Source of the DNA: Vespa crabro
Taxonomy: Eukaryota; Arthropoda; Insecta; Hymenoptera; Vespidae
Assembly: GCF_910589235.1 (NCBI RefSeq)
Contig: NW_025813618.1
Location: forward strand, 53,079 to 117,078
Reading direction: 5' to 3'
Length of the DNA: 64,000 nt
Shown: in pieces, positions 38,534-52,843 of the stretch
Layout: every line of letters begins with the position of its first letter
How positions within the stretch are numbered: position 1 is the first letter of the stretch
Translations under genes and position numbers: made by a program
Notes under the pieces: model-generated
Database searches by the model: none
The model's input: only the letters and a program-made list of their open reading frames with translations
What the model was told of the DNA's origin: nothing

Positions 38534-41500
38534 GTCGAAAAACGTAATCGACATACGCGAATTTCGGTATATGCGAAGATAAAATCGTGAAATCTTTAAT
38601 AATACTTGTGCCACAGTTAGAAAAATGTTACCAATCGATTCAGAACATTGCATTTCATAAGATCAAACATCTATTTTATATTGGAATCAAAGTTTTTAAC
38701 ATTCTTTCATATCGTATATACGATTTTTCGCTCATATACGCGAATCGTCGAAAAACGAAAACTTGAAATCTCGTTCAATTTCAATGATTTTATATTCTAT
38801 CGATGCAGAATAAAGAATATAACAAGAATATAACGTTTTTACTATGTTTAAATACGCGTTTTCATATGATAATTGTCGAAAAACGTAATCGACATACGCG
38901 AATTTCGGTATATGCGAAGATAAAATCGTGAAATCTTTAATAATACTTGTGCCACAGTTAGAAAAATGTTACCAATCGATTCAGAACATTGCATTTCATA
39001 AGATCAAACATCTATTTTATATTGGAATAAAAGTTTTTAACATTCTTTCATATCGTATATACGATTTTTCGCTCATATACGCGTATCGTCGAAAAACGAA
39101 AACTTGAAATCTCGTTCAATTTCATTGATTTTATATTCTATCGATGCAGAATAAAGAATATAACAAGAATATAACGTTTTTACTATGTTTAAATACGCGT
39201 TTTCATATGATAATTGTCGAGAAACGTAATCGACATACGCGAATTTCGGTATATGCGAAGATAAAATCGTGAAATCTTTAATAATACTTGTGCCACAGTT
39301 AGAAAAATGTTACCTATCGATTCAGAACATTGCATTTCATAAGATCAAACATCTATTTTATATTGGAATCAAAGTTTTTAACAATCTTTCATATCGTATA
39401 TACGATTTTTCGCTCATATACGCGTATCGTCGAAAAACGAAAACTTGAAATCTCGTTCAATTTTAATGATTTTATATTCTATCGATGCAGAATAAAGAAT
39501 ATAACAAGAATATAACGTTTTTACTATGTTTAAATACGCGTTTTCATATGATAATTGTCGAAAAACGTAATCGACATACGCGAATTTCGGTATATGCGAA
39601 GATAAAATCGTGAAATCTTTAATAATACTTGTGCCACAGTTAGAAAAATGTTACCAATCGATTCAGAACATTGCATTTCATAAGATCAAACATCTATTTT
39701 ATATTGGAATCAAAGTTTTTAACATTCTTTCATATCGTATATACGATTTTTCGCTCATATACGCGTATCGTCGAAAAACGAAAACTTGAAATCTCGTTCA
39801 ATTTCAAGTATTTTATATTCTATCGATGCAGAATAAAGAATATAACAAGAATATAACGTTTTTACTATGTTTAAATACGCGTTTTCATATGATAATTGTC
39901 GAAAAACGTAATCGACATACGCGAATTTCGGTATATGCGAAGATAAAATCGTGAAATCTTTAATAATACTTGTGCCACAGTTAGAAAAATGTTACCAATC
40001 GATTCAGAACATTGCATTTCATAAGATCAAACATCTATTTTATATTGGAATCAAAGTTTTTAACATTCTTTCATATCGTATATACGATTTTTCGCTCATA
40101 TACGCGTATCGTCGAAAAACGAAAACTTGAAATCTCGTTCAATTTCAATGATTTTATATTCTATCGATGCAGAATAAAGAATATAACAAGAATATAACGT
40201 TTTTACTATGTTTAAATACGCGTTTTCATATGATAATTGTCGAAAAACGTAATCGACATACGCGAATTTCGGTATATGCGAAGATAAAATCGTGAAATCT
40301 TTAATAATACTTGTGCCACAGTTAGAAAAATGTTACCAATCGATTCAGAACATTGCATTTCATAAGATCAAACATCTATTTTATATTGGAATCAAAGTTT
40401 TTAACATTCTTTCATATCGTATATACGATTTTTCGCTCATATACGCGTATCGTCGAAAAACGAAAACTTGAAATCTCGTTCAATTTCAATGATTTTATAT
40501 TCTATCGATGCAGAATAAAGAATATAACAAGAATATAACGTTTTTACTATGTTTAAATACGCGTTTTCATATGATAATTGTCGAAAAACGTAATCGACAT
40601 ACGCGAATTTCGGTATATGCGAAGATAAAATCGTGAAATCTTTAATAATACTTGTGCCACAGTTAGAAAAATGTTACCAATCGATTCAGAACATTGCATT
40701 TCATAAGATCAAACATCTATTTTATATTGGAATCAAAGTTTTTAACATTCTTTCATATCGTATATACGATTTTTCGCTCATATACGCGTATCGTCGAAAA
40801 ACGAAAACTTGAAATCTCGTTCAATTTCAATGATTTTATATTCTATCGATGCAGAATAAAGAATATAACAAGAATATAACGTTTTTATTATGTTTAAATA
40901 CGCGTTTTCATATGATAATTGTCGAAAAACGTAATCGACATACGCGAATTTCGGTATATGCGAAGATAAAATCGTGAAATCTTTAATAATACTTGTGCCA
41001 CAGTTAGAAAAATGTTACCAATCGATTCAGAACATTGCATTTCATAAGATCAAACATCTATTTTATATTGGAATCAAAGTTTTTAACATTCTTTCATATC
41101 GTATATACGATTTTTCGCTCATATACGCGTATCGTCGAAAAACGAAAACTTGAAATCTCGTTCAATTTCAATGATTTTATATTCTATCGATGCAGAATAA
41201 AGAATATAACAAGAATATAACGTTTTTACTATGTTTAAATACGCGTTTTCATATGATAATTGTCGAAAAACGTAATCGACATACGCGAATTTCGGTATAT
41301 GCGAAGATAAAATCGTGAAATCTTTAATAATACTTGTGCCACAGTTAGAAAAATGTTACCAATCGATTCAGAACATTGCATTTCATAAGATCAAACATCT
41401 ATTTTATATTGGAATCAAAGTTTTTAACATTCTTTCATATCGTATATACGATTTTTCGCTCATATACGCGTATCGTCGAAAAACGAAAACTTGAAATCTC

Positions 41501-41943
41501 GTTCAATTTCAATGATTTTATATTCTATCGATGCAGAATAAAGAATATAACAAGAATATAACGTTTTTACTATGTTTAAATACGCGTTTTCATATGATAA
41601 TTGTCGAAAAACGTAATCGACATACGCGAATTTCGGTATATGCGAAGATAAAATCGTGAAATCTTTAATAATACTTGTGCCACAGTTAGAAAAATGTTAC
41701 CAATCGATTCAGAACATTGCATTTCATAAGATCAAACATCTATTTTATATTGGAATCAAAGTTTTTAACATTCTTTCATATCGTATATACGATTTTTCGC
41801 TCATATACGCGTATCGTCGAAAAACGAAAACTTGAAATCTCGTTCAATTTCAATGATTTTAAATTCTATCGATGCAGAATAAAGAATATAACAAGAATAT
41901 AACGTTTTTACTATGTTTAAATACGCGTTTTCATATGATAATT
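38534..41943 (+). repeat. 10-monomer higher-order unit, copy 1 (3,410 bp)
   Basis: The unit is defined by ordered markers. Monomer 1 (38534) has GCGAATCGTCG. Monomer 2 (38875) has GGAATAAAAG and TTCATTGAT. Monomer 3 (39216) has GTCGAGAAAC, ACCTATCG, AACAATC and TTTTAATGA. Monomer 4 (39557) has TTCAAGTATT. Monomer 7 (40580) has TTTTTATTATG. All recur at +3,410 bp. Private differences are few, for example TTTTAAATTC near 41859. Confidence 0.93.
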
Positions 41944-44900
41944 GTCGAAAAACGTAATCGACATACGCGAATTTCGGTATATGCGAAGATAAAATCGTGA
42001 AATCTTTAATAATACTTGTGCCACAGTTAGAAAAATGTTACCAATCGATTCAGAACATTGCATTTCATAAGATCAAACATCTATTTTATATTGGAATCAA
42101 AGTTTTTAACATTCTTTCATATCGTATATACGATTTTTCGCTCATATACGCGAATCGTCGAAAAACGAAAACTTGAAATCTCGTTCAATTTCAATGATTT
42201 TATATTCTATCGATGCAGAATAAAGAATATAACAAGAATATAACGTTTTTACTATGTTTAAATACGCGTTTTCATATGATAATTGTCGAAAAACGTAATC
42301 GACATACGCGAATTTCGGTATATGCGAAGATAAAATCGTGAAATCTTTAATAATACTTGTGCCACAGTTAGAAAAATGTTACCAATCGATTCAGAACATT
42401 GCATTTCATAAGATCAAACATCTATTTTATATTGGAATAAAAGTTTTTAACATTCTTTCATATCGTATATACGATTTTTCGCTCATATACGCGTATCGTC
42501 GAAAAACGAAAACTTGAAATCTCGTTCAATTTCATTGATTTTATATTCTATCGATGCAGAATAAAGAATATAACAAGAATATAACGTTTTTACTATGTTT
42601 AAATACGCGTTTTCATATGATAATTGTCGAGAAACGTAATCGACATACGCGAATTTCGGTATATGCGAAGATAAAATCGTGAAATCTTTAATAATACTTG
42701 TGCCACAGTTAGAAAAATGTTACCTATCGATTCAGAACATTGCATTTCATAAGATCAAACATCTATTTTATATTGGAATCAAAGTTTTTAACAATCTTTC
42801 ATATCGTATATACGATTTTTCGCTCATATACGCGTATCGTCGAAAAACGAAAACTTGAAATCTCGTTCAATTTTAATGATTTTATATTCTATCGATGCAG
42901 AATAAAGAATATAACAAGAATATAACGTTTTTACTATGTTTAAATACGCGTTTTCATATGATAATTGTCGAAAAACGTAATCGACATACGCGAATTTCGG
43001 TATATGCGAAGATAAAATCGTGAAATCTTTAATAATACTTGTGCCACAGTTAGAAAAATGTTACCAATCGATTCAGAACATTGCATTTCATAAGATCAAA
43101 CATCTATTTTATATTGGAATCAAAGTTTTTAACATTCTTTCATATCGTATATACGATTTTTCGCTCATATACGCGTATCGTCGAAAAACGAAAACTTGAA
43201 ATCTCGTTCAATTTCAAGTATTTTATATTCTATCGATGCAGAATAAAGAATATAACAAGAATATAACGTTTTTACTATGTTTAAATACGCGTTTTCATAT
43301 GATAATTGTCGAAAAACGTAATCGACATACGCGAATTTCGGTATATGCGAAGATAAAATCGTGAAATCTTTAATAATACTTGTGCCACAGTTAGAAAAAT
43401 GTTACCAATCGATTCAGAACATTGCATTTCATAAGATCAAACATCTATTTTATATTGGAATCAAAGTTTTTAACATTCTTTCATATCGTATATACGATTT
43501 TTCGCTCATATACGCGTATCGTCGAAAAACGAAAACTTGAAATCTCGTTCAATTTCAATGATTTTATATTCTATCGATGCAGAATAAAGAATATAACAAG
43601 AATATAACGTTTTTACTATGTTTAAATACGCGTTTTCATATGATAATTGTCGAAAAACGTAATCGACATACGCGAATTTCGGTATATGCGAAGATAAAAT
43701 CGTGAAATCTTTAATAATACTTGTGCCACAGTTAGAAAAATGTTACCAATCGATTCAGAACATTGCATTTCATAAGATCAAACATCTATTTTATATTGGA
43801 ATCAAAGTTTTTAACATTCTTTCATATCGTATATACGATTTTTCGCTCATATACGCGTATCGTCGAAAAACGAAAACTTGAAATCTCGTTCAATTTCAAT
43901 GATTTTATATTCTATCGATGCAGAATAAAGAATATAACAAGAATATAACGTTTTTACTATGTTTAAATACGCGTTTTCATATGATAATTGTCGAAAAACG
44001 TAATCGACATACGCGAATTTCGGTATATGCGAAGATAAAATCGTGAAATCTTTAATAATACTTGTGCCACAGTTAGAAAAATGTTACCAATCGATTCAGA
44101 TCATTGCATTTCATAAGATCAAACATCTATTTTATATTGGAATCAAAGTTTTTAACATTCTTTCATATCGTATATACGATTTTTCGCTCATATACGCGTA
44201 TCGTCGAAAAACGAAAACTTGAAATCTCGTTCAATTTCAATGATTTTATATTCTATCGATGCAGAATAAAGAATATAACAAGAATATAACGTTTTTATTA
44301 TGTTTAAATACGCGTTTTCATATGATAATTGTCGAAAAACGTAATCGACATACGCGAATTTCGGTATATGCGAAGATAAAATCGTGAAATCTTTAATAAT
44401 ACTTGTGCCACAGTTAGAAAAATGTTACCAATCGATTCAGAACATTGCATTTCATAAGATCAAACATCTATTTTATATTGGAATCAAAGTTTTTAACATT
44501 CTTTCATATCGTATATACGATTTTTCGCTCATATACGCGTATCGTCGAAAAACGAAAACTTGAAATCTCGTTCAATTTCAATGATTTTATATTCTATCGA
44601 TGCAGAATAAAGAATATAACAAGAATATAACGTTTTTACTATGTTTAAATACGCGTTTTCATATGATAATTGTCGAAAAACGTAATCGACATACGCGAAT
44701 TTCGGTATATGCGAAGATAAAATCGTGAAATCTTTAATAATACTTGTGCCACAGTTAGAAAAATGTTACCAATCGATTCAGAACATTGCATTTCATAAGA
44801 TCAAACATCTATTTTATATTGGAATCAAAGTTTTTAACATTCTTTCATATCGTATATACGATTTTTCGCTCATATACGCGTATCGTCGAAAAACGAAAAC

Positions 44901-45353
44901 TTGAAATCTCGTTCAATTTCAATGATTTTATATTCTATCGATGCAGAATAAAGAATATAACAAGAATATAACGTTTTTACTATGTTTAAATACGCGTTTT
45001 CATATGATAATTGTCGAAAAACGTAATCGACATACGCGAATTTCGGTATATGCGAAGATAAAATCGTGAAATCTTTAATAATACTTGTGCCACAGTTAGA
45101 AAAATGTTACCAATCGATTCAGAACATTGCATTTCATAAGATCAAACATCTATTTTATATTGGAATCAAAGTTTTTAACATTCTTTCATATCGTATATAC
45201 GATTTTTCGCTCATATACGCGTATCGTCGAAAAACGAAAACTTGAAATCTCGTTCAATTTCAATGATTTTATATTCTATCGATGCAGAATAAAGAATATA
45301 ACAAGAATATAACGTTTTTACTATGTTTAAATACGCGTTTTCATATGATAATT
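41944..45353 (+). repeat. 10-monomer higher-order unit, copy 2 (3,410 bp)
   Basis: This copy directly abuts copy 1 and repeats its markers at 41944, 42285, 42626, 42967 and 43990. One private change is CAGATCATTG near 44098. This is the clearest tandem higher-order repeat in the window. Partial relatives flank it: the monomer-3 and monomer-4 types also occur at 37511/38193 on the left and 46718/47059 on the right. Confidence 0.93.
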
Positions 45354-46376
45354 GTCGAAAAACGTAATCGACATACGCGAATTTCGGTATATGCGAAGAT
45401 AAAATCGTGAAATCTTTAATAATACTTGTGCCACAGTTAGGAAAATGTTACCAATCGATTCAGAACATTGCATTTCATAAGATCAAACATCTATTTTATA
45501 TTGGAATCAAAGTTTTTAACATTCTTTCATATCGTATATACGATTTTTCGCTCATATACGCGTATCGTCGAAAAACGAAAACTTGAAATCTCGTTCAATT
45601 TCAAGTATTTTATATTCTATCGATGCAGAATAAAGAATATAACAAGAATATAACGTTTTTACTATGTTTAAATACGCGTTTTCATATGATAATTGTCGAA
45701 AAACGTAATCGACATACGCGAATTTCGGTATATGCGAAGATAAAATCGTGAAATCTTTAATAATACTTGTGCCACAGTTAGAAAAATGTTACCAATCGAT
45801 TCAGAACATTGCATTTCATAAGATCAAACATCTATTTTATATTGGAATCAAAGTTTTTAACATTCTTTCATATCGTATATACGATTTTTCGCTCATATAC
45901 GCGTATCGTCGAAAAACGAAAACTTGAAATCTCGTTCAATTTCAATGATTTTATATTCTATCGATGCAGAATAAAGAATATAACAAGAATATAACGTTTT
46001 TACTATGTTTAAATACGCGTTTTCATATGATAATTGTCGAAAAACGTAATCGACATACGCGAATTTCGGTATATGCGAAGATAAAATCGTGAAATCTTTA
46101 ATAATACTTGTGCCACAGTTAGAAAAATGTTACCAATCGATTCAGAACATTGCATTTCATAAGATCAAACATCTATTTTATATTGGAATCAAAGTTTTTA
46201 ACATTCTTTCATATCGTATATACGATTTTTCGCTCATATACGCGTATCGTCGAAAAACGAAAACTTGAAATCTCGTTCAATTTCAATGATTTTATATTCT
46301 ATCGATGCAGAATAAAGAATATAACAAGAATATAACGTTTTTACTATGTTTAAATACGCGTTTTCATATGATAATT

Positions 46377-47399
46377 GTCGAAAAACGTAATCGACATACG
46401 CGAATATCGGTATATGCGAAGATAAAATCGTGAAATCTTTAATAATACTTGTGCCACAGTTAGGAAAATGTTACCAATCGATTCAGAACATTGCATTTCA
46501 TAAGATCAAACATCTATTTTATATTGGAATCAAAGTTTTTAACATTCTTTCATATCGTATATACGATTTTTCGCTCATATACGCGTATCGTCGAAAAACG
46601 AAAACTTGAAATCTCGTTCAATTTCAATGATTTTATATTCTATCGATGCAGAATAAAGAATATAACAAGAATATAACGTTTTTACTATGTTTAAATACGC
46701 GTTTTCATATGATAATTGTCGAGAAACGTAATCGACATACGCGAATTTCGGTATATGCGAAGATAAAATCGTGAAATCTTTAATAATGCTTGTGCCACAG
46801 TTAGAAAAATGTTACCTATCGATTCAGAACATTGCATTTCATAAGATCAAACATCTATTTTATATTGGAATCAAAGTTTTTAACAATCTTTCATATCGTA
46901 TATACGATTTTTCGCTCATATACGCGTATCGTCGAAAAACGAAAACTTGAAATCTCGTTCAATTTTAATGATTTTATATTCTATCGATGCAGAATAAAGA
47001 ATATAACAAGAATATAACGTTTTTACTATGTTTAAATACGCGTTTTCATATGATAATTGTCGAAAAACGTAATCGACATACGCGAATTTCGGTATATGCG
47101 AAGATAAAATCGTGAAATCTTTAATAATACTTGTGCCACATTTAGAAAAATGTTACCAATCGATTCAGAACATTGCATTTCATAAGATCAAACATCTATT
47201 TTATATTGGAATCAAAGTTTTTAACATTCTTTCATATCGTATATACGATTTTTCGCTCATATACGCGTATCGTCGAAAAACGAAAACTTGAAATCTCGTT
47301 CAATTTCAAGTATTTTATATTCTATCGATGCAGAATAAAGAATATAACAAGAATATAACGTTTTTACTATGTTTAAATACGCGTTTTCATATGATAATT
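46377..47399 (+). repeat. Partial copy of the segment at 37170-38533
   Basis: A monomer with AATATCGG and GTTAGGAAAATG (46377) is followed by one with GTCGAGAAAC, ACCTATCG and AACAATC (46718) and one with TTCAAGTATT (47059). The same order starts at 37170, where an extra AACAATC-type monomer (37852, which also has TTTTTTATTGG) is inserted. So one lineage has gained or lost a single monomer. Confidence 0.75.
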
Positions 47400-47740
47400 G
47401 TCGAAAAACGTAATCGACATACGCGAATTTCGGTATATGCGAAGATAAAATCGTGAAATCTTTAATAATACTTGTGCCACAGTTAGAAAAATGTTACCAA
47501 TCGATTCAGAACATTGCATTTCATAAGATCAAACATCTATTTTATATTGGAATCAAAGTTTTTAACATTCTTTCATATCGTATATACGATTTTTCGCTCA
47601 TATACGCGTATCGTCGAAAAACGAAAACTTGAAATCTCGTTCAATTTCAATGATTTTATATTCTATCGATGCAGAATAAAGAATATAACAAGAATATAAC
47701 GTTTTTACTATGTTTAAATACGCGTTTTCATATGATAATT

Positions 47741-48763
47741 GTCGAAAAACGTAATCGACATACGCGAATTTCGGTATATGCGAAGATAAAATCGTGAAAT
47801 CTTTAATAATACTTGTGCCACAGTTAGAAAAATGTTACCAATCGATTCAGAACATTGCATTTCATAAGATCAAACATCTATTTTATATTGGAATCAAAGT
47901 TTTCAACATTCTTTCATATCGTATATACGATTTTTCGCTCATATACGCGTATCGTCGAAAAACGAAAACTTGAAATCTCGTTCAATTTCAATGATTTTAT
48001 ATTCTATCGATGCAGAATAAAGAATATAACAAGAATATAACGTTTTTACTATGTTTAAATACGCGTTTTCATATGATAATTGTCGAAAAACGTAATCGAC
48101 ATACGCGAATTTCGGTATATGCGAAGATAAAATCGTGAAATCTTTAATAATACTTGTGCCACAGTTAGAAAAATGTTACCAATCGATTCAGAACATTGCA
48201 TTTCATAAGATCAAACATCTATTTTATATTGGAATCAAAGTTTTTAACATTCTTTCATATCGTATATACGATTTTTCGCTCATATACGCGTATCGTCGAA
48301 AAACGAAAACTTGAAATCTCGTTCAATTTCAATGATTTTATATTCTATCGATGCAGAATAAAGAATATAACAAGAATATAACGTTTTTACTATGTTTAAA
48401 TACGCGTTTTCATATGATAATTGTCGAAAAACGTAATCGACATACGCGAATTTCGGTATATGCGAAGATAAAATCGTGAAATCTTTAATAATACTTGTGC
48501 CACAGTTAGAAAAATGTTACCAATCGATTCAGAACATTGCATTTCATAAGATCAAACATCTATTTTATATTGGAATCAAAGTTTTCAACATTCTTTCATA
48601 TCGTATATACGATTTTTCGCTCATATACGCGTATCGTCGAAAAACGAAAACTTGAAATCTCGTTCAATTTCAATGATTTTATATTCTATCGATGCAGAAT
48701 AAAGAATATAACAAGAATATAACGTTTTTACTATGTTTAAATACGCGTTTTCATATGATAATT
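47741..48763 (+). repeat. Variant monomer recurring at dimer spacing
   Basis: Monomers 47741 and 48423, 682 bp apart, share AGTTTTCAACATT in place of AGTTTTTAACATT. The monomer between them is of majority type. Confidence 0.75.
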
Positions 48764-49786
48764 GTCGAAAAACGTAATCGACATACGCGAATTTCGGTAT
48801 ATGCGAAGATAAAATCGTGAAATCTTTAATAATACTTGTGCCACAGTTAGGAAAATGTTACCAATCGATTCAGAACATTGCATTTCATAAGATCAAACAT
48901 CTATTTTATATTGGAATCAAAGTTTTTAACATTCTTTCATATCGTATATTCGATTTTTCGCTCATATACGCGTATCGTCGAAAAACGAAAACTTGAAATC
49001 TCGTTCAATTTCAATGATTTTATATTCTATCGATGCAGAATAAAGAATATAACAAGAATATAACGTTTTTACTATGTTTAAATACGCGTTTTCATATGAT
49101 AATTGTCGAAAAACGTAACCGACATACGCGAATTTCGGTATAAGCGAAGATAAAATCGTGAAATCTTTAATAATACTTGTGCCACAGTTAGAAAAATGTT
49201 ACCAATCGATTCAGAACATTGCATTTCATAAGATCAAACATCTATTTTATATTGGAATCAAAGTTTTTAACATTCTTTCATATCGTATATACGATTTTTC
49301 GCTCATATACGCGTATCGTCGAAAAACGAAAACTTGAAATCTCGTTCAATTTCAATGATTTTATATTCTATCGATGCAGAATAAAGAATATAACAAGAAT
49401 ATAACGTTTTTACTATGTTTAAATACGCGTTTTCATATGATAATTGTCGAAAAACGTAATCGACATACGCGAATTTCGGTATATGCGAAGATAAAATCGT
49501 GAAATCTTTAATAATACTTGTGCCACAGTTAGTAAAATGTTACCAATCGATTCAGAACATTGCATTTCATAAGATCAAACATCTATTTTATATTGGAATC
49601 AAAGTTTTTAACATTCTTTCATATCGTATATACGATTTTTCGCTCATATACGCGTATCGTCGAAAAACGAAAACTTGAAATCTCGTTCAATTTCAATGAT
49701 TTTATATTCTATCGATGCAGAATAAAGAATATAACAAGAATATAACGTTTTTACTATGTTTAAATACGCGTTTTCATATGATAATT

Positions 49787-50121
49787 GTCGAAAAACGTAA
49801 TCGACATACGCGAATTTCGGTATATGCGAAGATAAAATCGTGAAATCTTTAATAATACTTGTGCCACAGTTAGAAAAATGTTACCAATCGATTCAGAACA
49901 TTGCATTTCATAAGATCAAACATCTATTTTATATTGGAATCAAAGTTTTTAACATTCTTTCATATCGTATATACGATTTTTCGCTCATATACGCGTATCG
50001 TCGAAAAACGAAAACTTGAAATCTCGTTCAATTTCAATGATTTTATATTCTATCGATGCAGAATAAAGAATATAACAAGAATATAACGTTTTTACTATGT
50101 TTAAATACGCGTTAAATAATT
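49787..50121 (+). repeat. 335 bp monomer, first short copy
   Basis: Near its end the ten bases TTCATATGAT are replaced by AAAT at 50114-50117, a net loss of 6 bp that removes the CATATG site. The following monomer carries ACGTGAA (CpG to TpG) and AAAAAAGTTACC. The junction marks a distinct lineage found only four times. Confidence 0.93.
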
Positions 50122-52508
50122 TTCGAAAAACGTAATCGACATACGTGAATTTCGATATATGCGAAGATAAAATCGTGAAATCTTTAATAATACTTGTGCC
50201 ACAGTTAGAAAAAAGTTACCAATCGATTCAGAACATTGCATTTCATAAGATCAAACATCTATTTTATATTGGAATCAAAGTTTTTAACATTCTTTCATAT
50301 CGTATATACAATTTTTCGCTCATATACGCGTATCGTCGAAAAACGAAAACTTGAAATCTCGTTCAATTTCAATGATTTTATATTCTATCGATGCAGAATA
50401 AAGAATATAACAAGAATATAACGTTTTTACTATGTTTAAATACGCGTTTTCATATGATAATTGTCGAAAAACGTAATCGACATACGCGAATTTCGGTATA
50501 TGCGAAGATAAAATCGTGAAATCTTTAATAATACTTGTGCCACAGTTAGAAAAATGTTACCAATCGATTCAGAACATTGCATTTCATAAGATCAAACATC
50601 TATTTTATATTGGAATCAAAGTTTTTAACATTCTTTCATATCGTATATACGATTTTTCGCTCATATACGCGTATCGTCGAAAAACGAAAACTTGAAATCT
50701 CGTTCAATTTCAATGATTTTATATTCTATCGATGCAGAATAAAGAATATAACAAGTATATAACGTTTTTACTATGTTTAAATACGCGTTTTCATATGATA
50801 ATTGTCGAAAAACGTAATCGACATACGCGAATTTCGGTATATGCGAAGATAAAATCGTGAAATCTTTAATAATACTTGTGCCACAGTTAGAAAAATGTTA
50901 CCAATCGATTCAGAACATTGCATTTCATAAGATCAAACATCTATTTTATATTGGAATCAAAGTTTTTAACATTCTTTCATATCGTATATACGATTTTTCG
51001 CTCATATACGCGTATCGTCGAAAAACGAAAACTTGAAATCTCGTTCAATTTCAATGATTTTATATTCTATCGATGCAGAATAAAGAATATAACAAGAATA
51101 TAACGTTTTTACTATGTTTAAATACGCGTTTTCATATGATAATTGTCGAAAAACGTAATCGACATACGCGAATTTCGGTATATGCGAAGATAAAATCGTG
51201 AAATCTTTAATAATACTTGTGCCACAGTTAGTAAAATGTTACCAATCGATTCAGAACATTGCATTTCATAAGATCAAACATCTATTTTATATTGGAATCA
51301 AAGTTTTTAACATTCTTTCATATCGTATATACGATTTTTCGCTCATATACGCGTATCGTCGAAAAACGAAAACTTGAAATCTCGTTCAATTTCAATGATT
51401 TTATATTCTATCGATGCAGAATAAAGAATATAACAAGAATATAACGTTTTTACTATGTTTAAATACGCGTTTTCATATGATAATTGTCGCAAAACGTAAT
51501 CGACATACGCGAATTTCGGTATATGCGAAGATAAAATCGTGAAATCTTTAATAATACTTGTGCCACAGTTAGAAAAATGTTACCAATCGATTCAGAACAT
51601 TGCATTTCATAAGATCAAACATCTATTTTATATTGGAATCAAAGTTTTTAACATTCTTTCATATCGTATATACGATTTTTCGCTCATATACGCGTATCGT
51701 CGAAAAACGAAAACTTGAAATCTCGTTCAATTTCAATGATTTTATATTCTATCGATGCAGAATAAAGAATATAACAAGAATATAACGTTTTTACTATGTT
51801 TAAATACGCGTTTTCATATGATAATTGTCGAAAAACGTAATCGACATACGCGAATTTCGGTATATGCGAAGATAAAATCGTGAAATCTTTAATAATACTT
51901 GTGCCACAGTTAGTAAAATGTTACCAATCGATTCAGAACATTGCATTTCATAAGATCAAACATCTATTTTATATTGGAATCAAAGTTTTTAACATTCTTT
52001 CATATCGTATATACGATTTTTCGCTCATATACGCGTATCGTCGAAAAACGAAAACTTGAAATCTCGTTCAATTTCAATGATTTTATATTCTATCGATGCA
52101 GAATAAAGAATATAACAAGAATATAACGTTTTTACTATGTTTAAATACGCGTTTTCATATGATAATTGTCGCAAAACGTAATCGACATACGCGAATTTCG
52201 GTATATGCGAAGATAAAATCGTGAAATCTTTAATAATACTTGTGCCACAGTTAGAAAAATGTTACCAATCGATTCAGAACATTGCATTTCATAAGATCAA
52301 ACATCTATTTTATATTGGAATCAAAGTTTTTAACATTCTTTCATATCGTATATACGATTTTTCGCTCATATACGCGTATCGTCGAAAAACGAAAACTTGA
52401 AATCTCGTTCAATTTCAATGATTTTATATTCTATCGATGCAGAATAAAGAATATAACAAGAATATAACGTTTTTACTATGTTTAAATACGCGTTTTCATA
52501 TGATAATT

Positions 52509-52843
52509 GTCGCAAAACGTAATCGACATACGCGAATTTCGGTATATGCGAAGATAAAATCGTGAAATCTTTAATAATACTTGTGCCACAGTTAGAAAAA
52601 TGTTACCAATCGATTCAGAACATTGCATTTCATAAGATCAAACATCTATTTTATATTGGAATCAAAGTTTTTAACATTCTTTCATATCGTATATACGATT
52701 TTTCGCTCATATACGCGTATCGTCGAAAAACGAAAACTTGAAATCTCGTTCAATTTCAATGATTTTATATTCTATCGATGCAGAATAAAGAATATAACAA
52801 GAATATAACGTTTTTACTATGTTTAAATACGCGTTAAATAATT
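52509..52843 (+). repeat. 335 bp monomer, second short copy
   Basis: It has the same ten-for-four replacement, at 52836-52839, and the same ACGTGAA and AAAAAAGTTACC changes in the next monomer. It lies eight monomers (2,722 bp) after the first short copy. Confidence 0.93.

Noticed and set aside
50145..50354. 69-codon open frames at 50145, 52867, 60363 and 63087
   Set aside because: They arise because the short-lineage change ACGCGAA to ACGTGAA creates a GTG start (read as ATG-equivalent only in bacterial tables). They are a side effect of one variant allele.
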